From an uncultured Ruminococcus sp. (GTDB lineage Bacteria > Bacillota > Clostridia > Oscillospirales > Acutalibacteraceae): 64,000 nt of DNA. The translations under genes and the position numbers were made by a program. The DNA lies in assembly GCA_902773135.1 (NCBI GenBank), contig CACYDP010000084.1, positions 18,583 to 82,582 of the forward strand, read 5' to 3'. The notes beneath the pieces are model-generated. The model searched no databases and was not told the origin of the DNA. It saw only the letters and a list, made by a program, of their open reading frames with translations. Shown here piece by piece: positions 28,156-37,239 of the stretch. Numbering within the stretch: the stretch's first letter is position 1; each line of letters opens with the position of its first letter.

Positions 28156-28187
28156 ATTTTTCACCTCCGAAAATGTGATAAACGAGA

Positions 28188-28228
28188 TTTATCGGGCAAC
28201 GACTTTGTTAAAGCAGTTACCCGATAAA
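28188..28228 (-). terminator. Stem-loop after uppP
   Basis: 13-bp stem with one mismatch (TTTATCGGGCAAC / GTTACCCGATAAA), 2 bases after the uppP stop. No T-run follows, so it may be an RNA-stabilising or attenuating hairpin between uppP and ftsK. Confidence 0.5.
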
Positions 28229-28229
28229 A

Positions 28230-29183
28230 TCAGAATGTAAGAGGGTTGTGTGTGAAGAGATTGGTTCCCGAAGAAAGTTCGATAATGCTGATGACCAGAA
28301 CGATGATTCCGGCAGCAGCGGTATAGATGATAAATACGCTCATTTTGTCTGTGGAGAGCAGCCATTTGAAAAGTTTGATCGCAAGGAATCCGACAATTGC
28401 CGCAAAAATCATACCGACGATAATGGGAAGAAAGTCGATCTGTACTCTGCTGCCGTCCTCGGGAAAGAGTGCATCTTTGCCTTCGAGCAAAGCAGCGGCA
28501 ACAATAGCAGGCGTTCCCAACAGGAATGAATAGTCAAGGGCTACCTGTTTGTTGATTCTACGGAACTGGCTTGCTGCGAGTGTCGAGCCTGAACGTGATA
28601 CACCGGGCAGGATTGCAGCACAGCATTGGGTGATTCCTACTGTCAGTGCATCGATGACATTATAGCGTCTTCTGCCGGCATCTTCGGGTTTGCGTCCTTT
28701 GCTTGTATAAAATTCCACGGTTTTCTTGTTTTTTCTGTTTCCGAAAAACAGCAGTGTGCTTGTGATAAGCAGTGAAATACCGACAATGATCAGGTATCCG
28801 TCACTTGAAAATTTATCGGCAAGATCTTTGAGTTTCATATCTGTTCCGGGAATCGGCAGAAACAGCAAAAACAGCGGAACAAGACCGATAATCAGCATTA
28901 CCAGCAGATTTCTTTCGGCATCCATACTGCTCCAGTGAAACTTGCCTGTGAATATATCTTTTATCATCAGCCCGAATGCTTTCAGAAGTTTTACCACAAG
29001 TTTAAAATAAACAGCAAGCACCGCTGCCAGTGTTCCTATATGGAGCATCACAGAAAAGAACAGGTTATTTTCCTGCATTCCGAAAAAATGCTGACATATG
29101 GCGAGATGACCGCTGCTTGATACGGGAAGAAATTCCGTAAGACCCTGTATAATGCCCTGAATAATCGCACTGAACATATCCAT
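28230..29183 (-). CDS. uppP: Undecaprenyl-diphosphate phosphatase UppP (BacA)
   Basis: Membrane phosphatase recycling the lipid carrier of peptidoglycan synthesis. The catalytic motifs are intact: GIIQGLTEFLPVSSSGHL near the N-terminus and LPGVSRSGSTLAA. About eight hydrophobic segments. The 317-residue length exceeds the usual 270 because of a polar insertion with FYTSKGRKPEDAGRRR. The start ATG follows GGAGGTACATAAT; the longer open frame upstream overlaps tepA and is rejected. Confidence 0.94.
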   Translation of the reverse strand: MDMFSAIIQGIIQGLTEFLPVSSSGHLAICQHFFGMQENNLFFSVMLHIGTLAAVLAVYFKLVVKLLKAFGLMIKDIFTGKFHWSSMDAERNLLVMLIIGLVPLFLLFLPIPGTDMKLKDLADKFSSDGYLIIVGISLLITSTLLFFGNRKNKKTVEFYTSKGRKPEDAGRRRYNVIDALTVGITQCCAAILPGVSRSGSTLAASQFRRINKQVALDYSFLLGTPAIVAAALLEGKDALFPEDGSRVQIDFLPIIVGMIFAAIVGFLAIKLFKWLLSTDKMSVFIIYTAAAGIIVLVISIIELSSGTNLFTHNPLTF

Positions 29184-29207
29184 ATTATGTACCTCCAAAA
29201 ATCCCGT

Positions 29208-29224
29208 CGGCAGTAATACTGCCG
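29208..29224. other. Short perfect hairpin between tepA and uppP
   Basis: CGGCAGT / ACTGCCG with a 3-base loop; on the minus strand it is followed by GACGGGATTTTTGG just before the uppP ribosome site. It could be a weak terminator or an attenuator between the two genes. Confidence 0.45.
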
Positions 29225-29241
29225 GACACTGTGTTTTCACA

Positions 29242-30051
29242 TTATTTTTCCGATTGTTTTTTTGCCGGTTTGGCAGTACTCTTTGATTTTTTCTTTTTTG
29301 CCGATTTTTCTTTTTCAATCATTTCATATAACGCCCCAACGGCATCGCTGAGATTGCCGACACTGTCGATCAGACCTTCTTCGACAGCATCTTCACCGTC
29401 AAGGATTGTACCGATGTCCATCACCAGTTCACTGGTATTGATGGCAAGCTCATTATAGCGTTCTGCCGATATGGAAGAATTTCCCGTGACAAAATCGGTA
29501 ATTCTTTGCTGCATTCTCTGAAAATAATCGAATGCCTGAGGAACACCGAACATCAGACCGTTCATTCTCACAGGGTGAATCGTCATAGTTGCCGATCTGG
29601 CGATAAAAGACTTTTTGGCGGCAACGGCAATCGGTACCCCGATAGAATGACCTCCGCCCAGTACAAGAGAAACGATTGGTTTTTTCATTCCTGCCATCAG
29701 TTCGGCAATGGCAAGACCGGCTTCAACATCGCCGCCTACTGTATTGAGTATTACCAGAAGTCCGTCGATTGCTTCGCTTTGCTCAACAGCGACGAGCATA
29801 GGGATAATATGCTCATATTTTGTAGTTTTGTTCTGGGGAGAAAGGATATAATGTCCCTCAATCTGACCGATAATGGTCATACACTGAACCGTATAACCGT
29901 TACAGTCCGAAATCACCGTACCCATATCGAAAAAAGAATCGCCGTGCGTTTCTTTGACGGGTGGGTTTTCGTGATTAAATGTGGCTGCATCGGGAACGAC
30001 TTCATCATAATCGTTGTTGTATGAAATGATTTTATTTTTTTTTGAGCTCAT
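29242..30051 (-). CDS. TepA/ClpP-fold serine protease-like protein
   Basis: 269 residues with the ClpP/crotonase protease fold of the TepA (YmfB) family: [19 protein letters not shown], then [18 protein letters not shown] with the likely nucleophile Ser, and [12 protein letters not shown] with the likely His. The C-terminal tail is extremely Lys-rich. B. subtilis TepA was linked to protein translocation and spore protein turnover. The start ATG follows GAAGGAG. A promoter lies upstream; uppP and ftsK follow on the same strand. Confidence 0.88.
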   Translation of the reverse strand: MSSKKNKIISYNNDYDEVVPDAATFNHENPPVKETHGDSFFDMGTVISDCNGYTVQCMTIIGQIEGHYILSPQNKTTKYEHIIPMLVAVEQSEAIDGLLVILNTVGGDVEAGLAIAELMAGMKKPIVSLVLGGGHSIGVPIAVAAKKSFIARSATMTIHPVRMNGLMFGVPQAFDYFQRMQQRITDFVTGNSSISAERYNELAINTSELVMDIGTILDGEDAVEEGLIDSVGNLSDAVGALYEMIEKEKSAKKKKSKSTAKPAKKQSEK

Positions 30052-30124
30052 ACTGATATACACTCCTTCAAGAATATCATTTTAAAATATTATTTGCGGA
30101 TTGACATATCAGCATACATTTTTA

Positions 30125-30153
30125 AGTATAACATTATTTGCATTTTTCTTCAA
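30125..30153 (-). promoter_or_regulatory. Sigma-A promoter of tepA
   Basis: On the minus strand TTGAAG (30153-30148) and TATACT (30130-30125) with 17-base spacing, about 75 bases before the tepA start. Confidence 0.65.
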
Positions 30154-30206
30154 GTGATTATTTTTTATTTTTTGAATGATTTTCAAAATTTCTGTCCGGA
30201 ATCTTC

Positions 30207-30253
30207 AGAGCCTGTTGAATATCTGTGCTGTGCAAAGATTTTAAACAGACTCT
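30207..30253 (-). repeat. Dispersed palindromic repeat, copy 2 (minus orientation)
   Basis: 47-bp copy, 5 bases shorter in the loop than the others. On the minus strand its ends are AGAGTCTGTTT and CAACAGGCTCT, and its middle is AAATCTTTGCACAGCACAGAT. It overlaps the last base of the TGA stop of the preceding minus-strand gene, so it begins exactly where that coding region ends. Confidence 0.8.
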
Positions 30254-31101
30254 CAGACCGTAACAGCAGGAGCATCTGCGTTTGACATAATATAATAAAT
30301 CATATCGTCTTTCAGAAAATCAAAATATTCATTGCCGCATTTCACAGTATCCAATTTTCCCAGACCGGATTTGCCGCACAAAGTATAAAGAGCAGACAAA
30401 AAATACAGTCCGTCGGTACATTCAGGTTTGATGGAGAGATATTTTTCGGGAAATTCCGGATAATATCTCGAAATCACAATACCCTTTGTGGAAACAAGCG
30501 GTTTATAAGAAGTAAAAATGATGGTATCAGCTGTTGTCGGAAGATGAACCTTGATTTTCGGCGGACATATCAGAATGTCACAGGGAGCAAGACGTTCTAT
30601 GGAATTGCTGACAATATAAGAAGCTCCGGTTCTGTTCATCACTCGTTCCGATTCGTTTTCATAAAAACGGGGCATATTGCTGACAACGTTAAGACTTGAT
30701 GTATATCGCAGCAGTTTTTCTGCAAAGAGAGGAAATTCTGCATCAGGATCAAAAAAGGAAATTTTGAGATTGTCATATTGTTCGGTACATTGTTCCAGAA
30801 CGTCACATACAAAATTTTCCATCATTTTGAGATTGAATTCATTTCTGTTGAATCGCTGAAAAGGTGTGTTTTTCAAGGAAATGTCATCACTGCACAGAAT
30901 TGTCTTCGATTCGCCGACCGTACAGCGATAGATTTTCTTGAAATTGATGTCGCCGTGATATTGCTTATAACAGATGTTCATCACGGAAATATCACCGCAG
31001 GATTTTATATTTTTCTCTATGGTATAATGGCGGAAAAGTGCTTTGATTTTTTCTTTGAATGTTTTATTGTACATTTTTTGAATCTCTAAAGCAATCAGCA
31101 T
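30253..31101 (-). CDS. Protein of unknown function
   Basis: 282 residues; I do not recognise a family. Predicted cytosolic, mixed alpha/beta, with scattered cysteines (SCGDISVMNICY, DILICPPKIKV, YTLCGKSGLG) but no clear metal-binding pattern. There is no signal peptide or membrane helix. The ribosome site is weak (GAAAGAACGG). The gene has its own leader, facing pepF, and ends at a palindromic repeat. Codon use is like its neighbours, so it is probably a genuine lineage gene. Confidence 0.7.
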   Translation of the reverse strand: MLIALEIQKMYNKTFKEKIKALFRHYTIEKNIKSCGDISVMNICYKQYHGDINFKKIYRCTVGESKTILCSDDISLKNTPFQRFNRNEFNLKMMENFVCDVLEQCTEQYDNLKISFFDPDAEFPLFAEKLLRYTSSLNVVSNMPRFYENESERVMNRTGASYIVSNSIERLAPCDILICPPKIKVHLPTTADTIIFTSYKPLVSTKGIVISRYYPEFPEKYLSIKPECTDGLYFLSALYTLCGKSGLGKLDTVKCGNEYFDFLKDDMIYYIMSNADAPAVTV

Positions 31102-31172
31102 AGGGTCACCGTTCTTTCCGTTAGTTTATATATTCATATGCATTTTGGATTGAAAAAATGATAAAATTCCCG

Positions 31173-31201
31173 TTGCTTTTTTGTACATTAAGTTGTAAAA
31201 T
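31173..31201 (+). promoter_or_regulatory. Probable promoter of pepF
   Basis: TTGCTT (31173-31178) and TAAAAT (31196-31201) with 17-base spacing, about 33 bases before the pepF start. Confidence 0.5.
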
Positions 31202-31233
31202 TAGATAGATATTATATTGACGGGGGTAATAAA

Positions 31234-32925
31234 ATGAAATTTTCCGAAATGAAGTATGAACGTCCCGATTTGCAGCAGTCAAAAATCATTGCCGATAAAA
31301 TACAGAATGAATTAAAAAATGCCGTTACTTTTGAACAGGCGGACAAGGCTTTCATAGACTGGGATCAATTTACTGCCGGCATCGATACGATGATAAGTCT
31401 GGCATATACACGGCATACTATTGATACCGCCGATCAGTTCTATGACAAAGAAGTGGAATATATTGATGAGGTATCACCTGAATTTACGGACATTCAGCAA
31501 AGTTTTTCAAAATTACTGGTCGAAAGTACTTTTCGTCCCCAATTGGAAGAAAAGTACGGAAGTTTATTGTTTAAAAATGCCGAAATATTCTTAAAGGCAT
31601 TTTCACCCGAGATTATCCCCGAAACACAGGAAATCAACAAACTGGAAACAGCCTATCAGAAACTGCTTGCCTCTGCTCAGATTGAGTTTGACGGGGAAAA
31701 GAGAACCATTTCTCAGATGTACCCGTATAAACAATCCGCAGACGATAAGGTAAGACGCGAAGCGTGGCTGGAGGAGGCACGTTTTTACAGCAGTCATGGC
31801 AGAGAACTGGACGATATATATGACCAAATGGTCAAACTGCGTGATAAAGCAGCACATAAGCTCGGTTATGATCATTATGTGAAACTTGGCTATCTTCAAA
31901 TGAACAGAAACTGCTATACAGCCGATGATGTCAAAAAATTCCGTAGAGCAGTCGTGAAATATATTGTGCCTGTTGCTAATCAGCTGTATCGTGAACAGGC
32001 GAAGCGTACCGGTCTGGAATATCCCTTTACATTTGCTGATGCAGCACTCAGATTCCGTGATGGAAACCCGATGCCGCAGGGAACAGCAGATGACATTCTT
32101 GAAACGGGTAAAAAACTCTATCATTCACTCTCAGAGGAAAGCAGAGAATTTATTGATATGATGTATGCCGATGGACTGATGGACGTACTCAGCAAAAAAG
32201 GCAAGGCGGGCGGAGGTTACTGTACACAGTTTGCCAAATATAAGGTGCCTTTTATTTTTGCTAATTTCAACGGTACGGCAGACGATGTGGAGGTTATTAC
32301 ACACGAGGCAGGACACGCATTCGCTTTTTATATTGCAAGAAATATCAGCCCTTCCGATAATCAGAGTCCTACGCTGGAAGCGTGTGAGATACATTCGATG
32401 ACAATGGAATTTTTCGGTTGGAAATGCAGCAACGAATTTTTCGGAAAAGACAGCAAAAAATTCCGTTACAGTCATCTGTTCGGAGCTATTACATTTATTC
32501 CCTACGGTGCGATGGTAGACCATTTTCAGCATATCGTATATGAAAATCCTGCAATGACACCGCTCCAGCGTCACCATATCTGGCAGGAACTGCTGAGAGT
32601 ATATATGCCGTGGATGAAACTCGACGGTTCACCGTTTTATGGAGAGGGCAAGGGCTGGCAAAGACAGATTCATATTTATGAAAATCCTTTCTATTATATC
32701 GATTACTGTCTTGCACAGACGGTCGCACTTGAATTCTGGACGATAATGCAGAAAGATATGAATGAAGCATGGGAACGCTATATGAAACTCGTGCGGAAAG
32801 CAGGTACGCAAACTTTTGATGAACTGGTAGAAACAGCAGGACTTGCCTCGCCTTTTGACGAACAGGCACTTAAGGAAGTGGCGGAAACAGCGGTAAAATG
32901 GCTGAATGATAATTCGGAATTTTGA
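31234..32925 (+). CDS. M3 family oligoendopeptidase (PepF-like)
   Basis: Cytosolic zinc metallopeptidase that trims oligopeptides. The zinc motif is intact: VEVITHEAGHAFAFYIARN (HExxH), with the downstream glutamate in LEACEIHSMTMEFFGW. 563 residues fits the M3B group. GACGGGGGTAA precedes the ATG. Monocistronic, or followed by the ABC exporter genes 52 bases later. Confidence 0.95.
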   Translation: MKFSEMKYERPDLQQSKIIADKIQNELKNAVTFEQADKAFIDWDQFTAGIDTMISLAYTRHTIDTADQFYDKEVEYIDEVSPEFTDIQQSFSKLLVESTFRPQLEEKYGSLLFKNAEIFLKAFSPEIIPETQEINKLETAYQKLLASAQIEFDGEKRTISQMYPYKQSADDKVRREAWLEEARFYSSHGRELDDIYDQMVKLRDKAAHKLGYDHYVKLGYLQMNRNCYTADDVKKFRRAVVKYIVPVANQLYREQAKRTGLEYPFTFADAALRFRDGNPMPQGTADDILETGKKLYHSLSEESREFIDMMYADGLMDVLSKKGKAGGGYCTQFAKYKVPFIFANFNGTADDVEVITHEAGHAFAFYIARNISPSDNQSPTLEACEIHSMTMEFFGWKCSNEFFGKDSKKFRYSHLFGAITFIPYGAMVDHFQHIVYENPAMTPLQRHHIWQELLRVYMPWMKLDGSPFYGEGKGWQRQIHIYENPFYYIDYCLAQTVALEFWTIMQKDMNEAWERYMKLVRKAGTQTFDELVETAGLASPFDEQALKEVAETAVKWLNDNSEF

Positions 32926-32977
32926 TGGGAAAAGAAATGTCAATTTGCGATTCTTATTTTAATTGCGGTGAAATAAA

Positions 32978-33685
32978 ATGATGAAAAATTTTGTGGAATT
33001 CGATAATGTTTATAAACGATATAAGATGGGAGAAGTTACGATAACCGCTGCTGACGGTGTCAGTTTTTCGATAGATGAAGGAGAATTTGCAGTTGTAGTC
33101 GGTCTGAGCGGTGCAGGCAAAACAACGGTGCTCAATATTCTTGGCGGCATCGACAGCTGTGACGAGGGAAGAATTACAGTCGGCGGCAAGGATATTAGTC
33201 ACCTCAGCAAACATGATCTGGCTTCATACAGAAGATATGATATAGGATTTGTTTTTCAGTTTTATAATCTGATTCCTAATCTTACGGCAAAGGAAAATGT
33301 CGAACTTGCTACTCAGATATGCCGTGAATCCCTTGATGCCGATACGGTTCTTGACAGTGTTGGTCTTTCAGAAAGAAAAAATAATTTTCCATCACAACTT
33401 TCGGGCGGTGAACAGCAGAGAGTTTCCATTGCAAGAGCACTTGCCAAAAAACCAAAATTACTGTTGTGTGATGAACCGACAGGTGCTTTGGATTACAATA
33501 CGGGCAAAACCATTCTGAAACTGCTCCAGACAAAATGTATTGAAGACGGAATGACTGTGGTTCTTATCACACATAATCAGGCAATTACACCGATGGCAAA
33601 TCGTGTCATCAATATGAGAAGCGGAAAGGTGATCAGTAATGTCGTTAACGCTAATCCGCTTCCGATTGATAAAATTGAATGGTGA
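32978..33685 (+). CDS. ABC transporter ATP-binding protein (MacB/LolD type)
   Basis: 235 residues. Walker [11 protein letters not shown]-loop [18 protein letters not shown], signature QLSGGEQQR and Walker [12 protein letters not shown]. The type that pairs with FtsX-fold permeases for mechanotransmission or lipoprotein/peptide export. It is directly upstream of such a permease, so the two form one complex. Confidence 0.95.
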   Translation: MMKNFVEFDNVYKRYKMGEVTITAADGVSFSIDEGEFAVVVGLSGAGKTTVLNILGGIDSCDEGRITVGGKDISHLSKHDLASYRRYDIGFVFQFYNLIPNLTAKENVELATQICRESLDADTVLDSVGLSERKNNFPSQLSGGEQQRVSIARALAKKPKLLLCDEPTGALDYNTGKTILKLLQTKCIEDGMTVVLITHNQAITPMANRVINMRSGKVISNVVNANPLPIDKIEW

Positions 33686-33728
33686 TCTTTTGTAAAAATT
33701 CCGAATGTAGAATGGAACGAATGATAAA

Positions 33729-36700
33729 ATGAAGAAATCACTCAGAAAAAATATAATAAGGGAAATTATCCGGACAAAATCACGCTTCATCTCTATTATG
33801 GCGATTATAGGTATCAGTGTGGGATTTTATACGGGTCTTCGTTCCGCAAGTCCCAGTATGAAAGAAACGGCACGTCAGTATTTTGAAGATCAGAGATTAT
33901 CGGACATCAGTATTGTATCTACGGTCGGTTTTGACGATGATGATTTGCAGGAAATCAAACATCTGGACTGTGTAGAGCAGGTGATGCCGTCATACAGTGC
34001 AGATCTGATTATTACTCAGGAAAATAATGACAGTGTGGTACGTGTATTTTCACTTCCCGAAACAAGTGACACCAATTCTGAAATTGTCAATGAACCGGTT
34101 CTGGTAGAGGGGCATTTGCCGCTGAAAGAAAATGAATGTGTGATTGAAAAATATTATCTGAATATGTCAGGGTACCACATTGGTGATACCATTCGATTTA
34201 ATCAAAAAACGGAAAATAATGATACAGCCGATTTCATCAAACACACGGAATACAAAATCGTGGGTGTGATCGATTCTCCTATGTATATTACGTATTCCAG
34301 AGGAAATTCTACGGTAGGCAACGGTTCGGTGCTGTTTTATATGATGATCAAGCCCGAAGAATTTTCTGTTGAGCGTTATACCAATGTGTATGTGAGGACA
34401 AAAGCCTCATCTTCGGGACTATCGGATTTTTCGGAAGAATATTCCAATATGGTGAATCGTCACAAGAAGGATATAGAGGGAATTTCGGATATTTGTGTTC
34501 ATCGTTTTAATACTACCACGCTTGCCGATGCCAAAGAGGAACTTGCCGATGCTCGGAAAGAATATTCTGATAAAAAGACGGAGGCAGAAAAAGAGATTTC
34601 GGACGGCGAGAAAAAACTTGCCGACGGAAAAAAGGAACTTTATGACAAAGTAACCGAAGCGGAACAAAAACTTGCCGACAGCGAAAAAGAACTGGAAGAC
34701 GGAAAAAAAGAGCTTTCGGCTGCCCAGAAGGAATATTCCGAAAAGCTGACTGAAGCAAAACAAAAACTGACGGACGCTCAGACACAGTATTCTGATGCTC
34801 AGACACAATATAATAATGCCAAACTGGAATATGATACAAAAATCAGTGAAGCACAAAGTCAACTGGATGCCGCACGTACGGAATACAACAACCAGTATAT
34901 GATTTTTTATTCTTCAACAAAGCCTGATGCCGACACAAAATTATCTTTGATGAAAGTCGGAATTGATAGCTGTAATGAGTTGCTGAATAAAACCAGAGAT
35001 GAAATTGAAAAGTTAAAAAGTGTTGAGATATTGACCGATGAAATACAGGCAAAATTAGATGAGCAAAACGAAAAACTCAGTCAATATCAAAACCAGCTCG
35101 ATGAATATCAGAAACAGTATGATGAAAGCAAACAACAGCTTGCAAACGGAGAAAAACAGCTTGCCGAAGCGAAAACCAAACTGGACGAGGCACAGTCCGA
35201 ATTTGAAACACAGAAAGCGTTCGGAGCGGCACAGCTGAATGATGCCGAGAATCTCCTGCATTCCGCCAATGCCCAGTTGGAAACGGGAAAACTTGAGTAC
35301 GAAAGTGCTATGACAACGGGAATGATGGAGCTGCAGGCGGCACAGACAAAAATAACCGAGGGTGAGCAGCAGATCCAAAGCGGCAGGGATGAACTGGAAG
35401 AGCAGAAAAAAATCGGTTTTGAAACACTGAAACTTGCCGGAGAAAAACTGGCACAGGGAAAATATGAAGCCAAAACCGCTCTGGAGGAAGCCGAAACAAA
35501 GCTGAACGATGCACAGGATACGATCTCACGTCTGGAAAATGCCAAGTGGTATGTATACGACCGTGATGAAAACCCGGGATATTCGGGTCTGACAGAAGAT
35601 GCCGACCGTGTGGACAATATAGCGGTAGTATTTCCTGCCTTTTTTATCATTGTGGCGGCTCTTGTATGTCTTACAACTATGACACGAATGGTGGAGGAAC
35701 GCAGAACAGAGATCGGTACGCTGAAAGCACTCGGATATTCCGATTTTGATATATGTGCCAAGTACTTTATTTATGCACTGCTTGCTGCGGTTTCCGGAAG
35801 TATTGTGGGAGGAATTGCAGGTGTTTTCACGCTGCCGGATATTATAGTGTCTACTTATGGAATTATGTATATCCTGCCCGCAACAGTGCTTGTTATTTCG
35901 TGGCAGAGTTTTGTCCTGTCGGGAACGGTAGGAATGCTCTGCACTTGTGCGGTGGCAGTAATCAGCTGCTTGAAAGAATTGAGAATCAAGCCCGCAACAT
36001 TGATGCGTCCCAAAGCCCCCAAACCCGGCAAACGCATTTTTCTTGAATATATTACACCGCTTTGGAGCAGAATGAATTTTACTTCAAAAGTAACAATGCG
36101 TAATCTGTTCAGGTACAAGGCAAGATTTCTGATGACAGTGATCGGCGTAGCAGGCTGTACAGCACTGATCGTGGCAGGTTTCGGACTGAAAGATTCCATT
36201 ACTCTGGTTGCTGACAGACAATTCGGCGAATTGACAAAGTATGATCAGATCTACGCTTTGAAAGACAGTGAAGCAGCCGATAAAAAGTCCTATCTGATGT
36301 CGGAATTCCATCAAGATAAACGCTTTGAAAGAGTAATGCTGGGCTATCAGGGCTGGACAGATGTGTATTATCGGGAAAACGGCAAAAAGCTGAATCTGCA
36401 TATGATTATCGGAGAAAATGCCGATGAGTTTGAAAAAATGTTTATCCTGCGTGAACGCACTAATCACCAAAAAATAACACTGAATGACAGCGGTATTGTG
36501 ATTAACGAACGTATGGCAGATGTTCTCGGAGTGAAAGTCGGTGATACCGTTCATATGACGATTTCTGATGAGCCGTACGAATGTAAGGTGACAGGGATCA
36601 GTGAAAATTATGCCGGCAACTATCTGTATATGAATCAGGAATGTTATCAGAATACTACCGGAAAGGCACTGGAATATAATATTGTATTCACCAGTGTCGA

Positions 36701-37220
36701 TGATGAATACAAAGATCAGCAGAAAGAGATCGCAAACGAATGGATGAAAAATGATGATATTGTCACAGTATCGCTTGTTTCCGAACAGTTGGATTCCATC
36801 AACGATATGCTGGAATCACTCAATTTCATTGTATTTGTGATGATTTTCTGTGCGGGACTGTTGGCGGTCGTGGTACTTTATAATCTGACCAATATCAATA
36901 TTGCCGAACGTGTCCGTGAAATCGCAACGATCAAGGTTCTCGGCTTCTATCATCTCGAAACGGCAAACTATGTTTACCGTGAAAATATTATTCTGACGTT
37001 TTTCGGTGCGGTATCGGGACTGTTTCTGGGATTGTTCCTTTCCAACTTCATCATTGAATCGATACAGATGGACAGTGTGATGTTCCCGAAAGTTGTGGCA
37101 CCTTTGTCATATGTTTACGGATTTTTGCTGACCTTTGCTTTTTCAATGTTTGTCAACTTTATCATGTATTTCAAAATGAAGAAAATCAGTATGGTAGAGT
37201 CCCTAAAAAGTATAGAGTAA
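33729..37220 (+). CDS. Large FtsX-like ABC permease with extracellular coiled coil
   Basis: 1163 residues. TM1 (SRFISIMAIIGISVGFYTGL) is followed by an extracellular MacB-like portion and then about 350 residues (roughly 265-620) of uninterrupted Glu/Lys/Ala heptads such as DGEKKLADGKKELYDK and AKQKLTDAQTQYSDA. Four membrane helices follow (from VVFPAFFIIVAALVCLTTM), then a second periplasmic-type domain and the last three helices (LNFIVFVMIFCAGLLAVVVLY to the C-terminus). Two FtsX domains are therefore fused in one chain. Its ATPase is the preceding gene. The function is unknown; coiled-coil FtsX permeases are common in Firmicutes. Confidence 0.9.
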   Translation: MKKSLRKNIIREIIRTKSRFISIMAIIGISVGFYTGLRSASPSMKETARQYFEDQRLSDISIVSTVGFDDDDLQEIKHLDCVEQVMPSYSADLIITQENNDSVVRVFSLPETSDTNSEIVNEPVLVEGHLPLKENECVIEKYYLNMSGYHIGDTIRFNQKTENNDTADFIKHTEYKIVGVIDSPMYITYSRGNSTVGNGSVLFYMMIKPEEFSVERYTNVYVRTKASSSGLSDFSEEYSNMVNRHKKDIEGISDICVHRFNTTTLADAKEELADARKEYSDKKTEAEKEISDGEKKLADGKKELYDKVTEAEQKLADSEKELEDGKKELSAAQKEYSEKLTEAKQKLTDAQTQYSDAQTQYNNAKLEYDTKISEAQSQLDAARTEYNNQYMIFYSSTKPDADTKLSLMKVGIDSCNELLNKTRDEIEKLKSVEILTDEIQAKLDEQNEKLSQYQNQLDEYQKQYDESKQQLANGEKQLAEAKTKLDEAQSEFETQKAFGAAQLNDAENLLHSANAQLETGKLEYESAMTTGMMELQAAQTKITEGEQQIQSGRDELEEQKKIGFETLKLAGEKLAQGKYEAKTALEEAETKLNDAQDTISRLENAKWYVYDRDENPGYSGLTEDADRVDNIAVVFPAFFIIVAALVCLTTMTRMVEERRTEIGTLKALGYSDFDICAKYFIYALLAAVSGSIVGGIAGVFTLPDIIVSTYGIMYILPATVLVISWQSFVLSGTVGMLCTCAVAVISCLKELRIKPATLMRPKAPKPGKRIFLEYITPLWSRMNFTSKVTMRNLFRYKARFLMTVIGVAGCTALIVAGFGLKDSITLVADRQFGELTKYDQIYALKDSEAADKKSYLMSEFHQDKRFERVMLGYQGWTDVYYRENGKKLNLHMIIGENADEFEKMFILRERTNHQKITLNDSGIVINERMADVLGVKVGDTVHMTISDEPYECKVTGISENYAGNYLYMNQECYQNTTGKALEYNIVFTSVDDEYKDQQKEIANEWMKNDDIVTVSLVSEQLDSINDMLESLNFIVFVMIFCAGLLAVVVLYNLTNINIAERVREIATIKVLGFYHLETANYVYRENIILTFFGAVSGLFLGLFLSNFIIESIQMDSVMFPKVVAPLSYVYGFLLTFAFSMFVNFIMYFKMKKISMVESLKSIE

Positions 37221-37239
37221 TAAAGGAAGATCAATTTTT

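Noticed and set aside
34419-35761. Several Phe- and Ser-rich minus-strand frames opposite the coiled-coil permease
   Set aside because: Glu/Lys codons read in reverse give Phe/Leu/Ser; a composition effect of the coiled coil.
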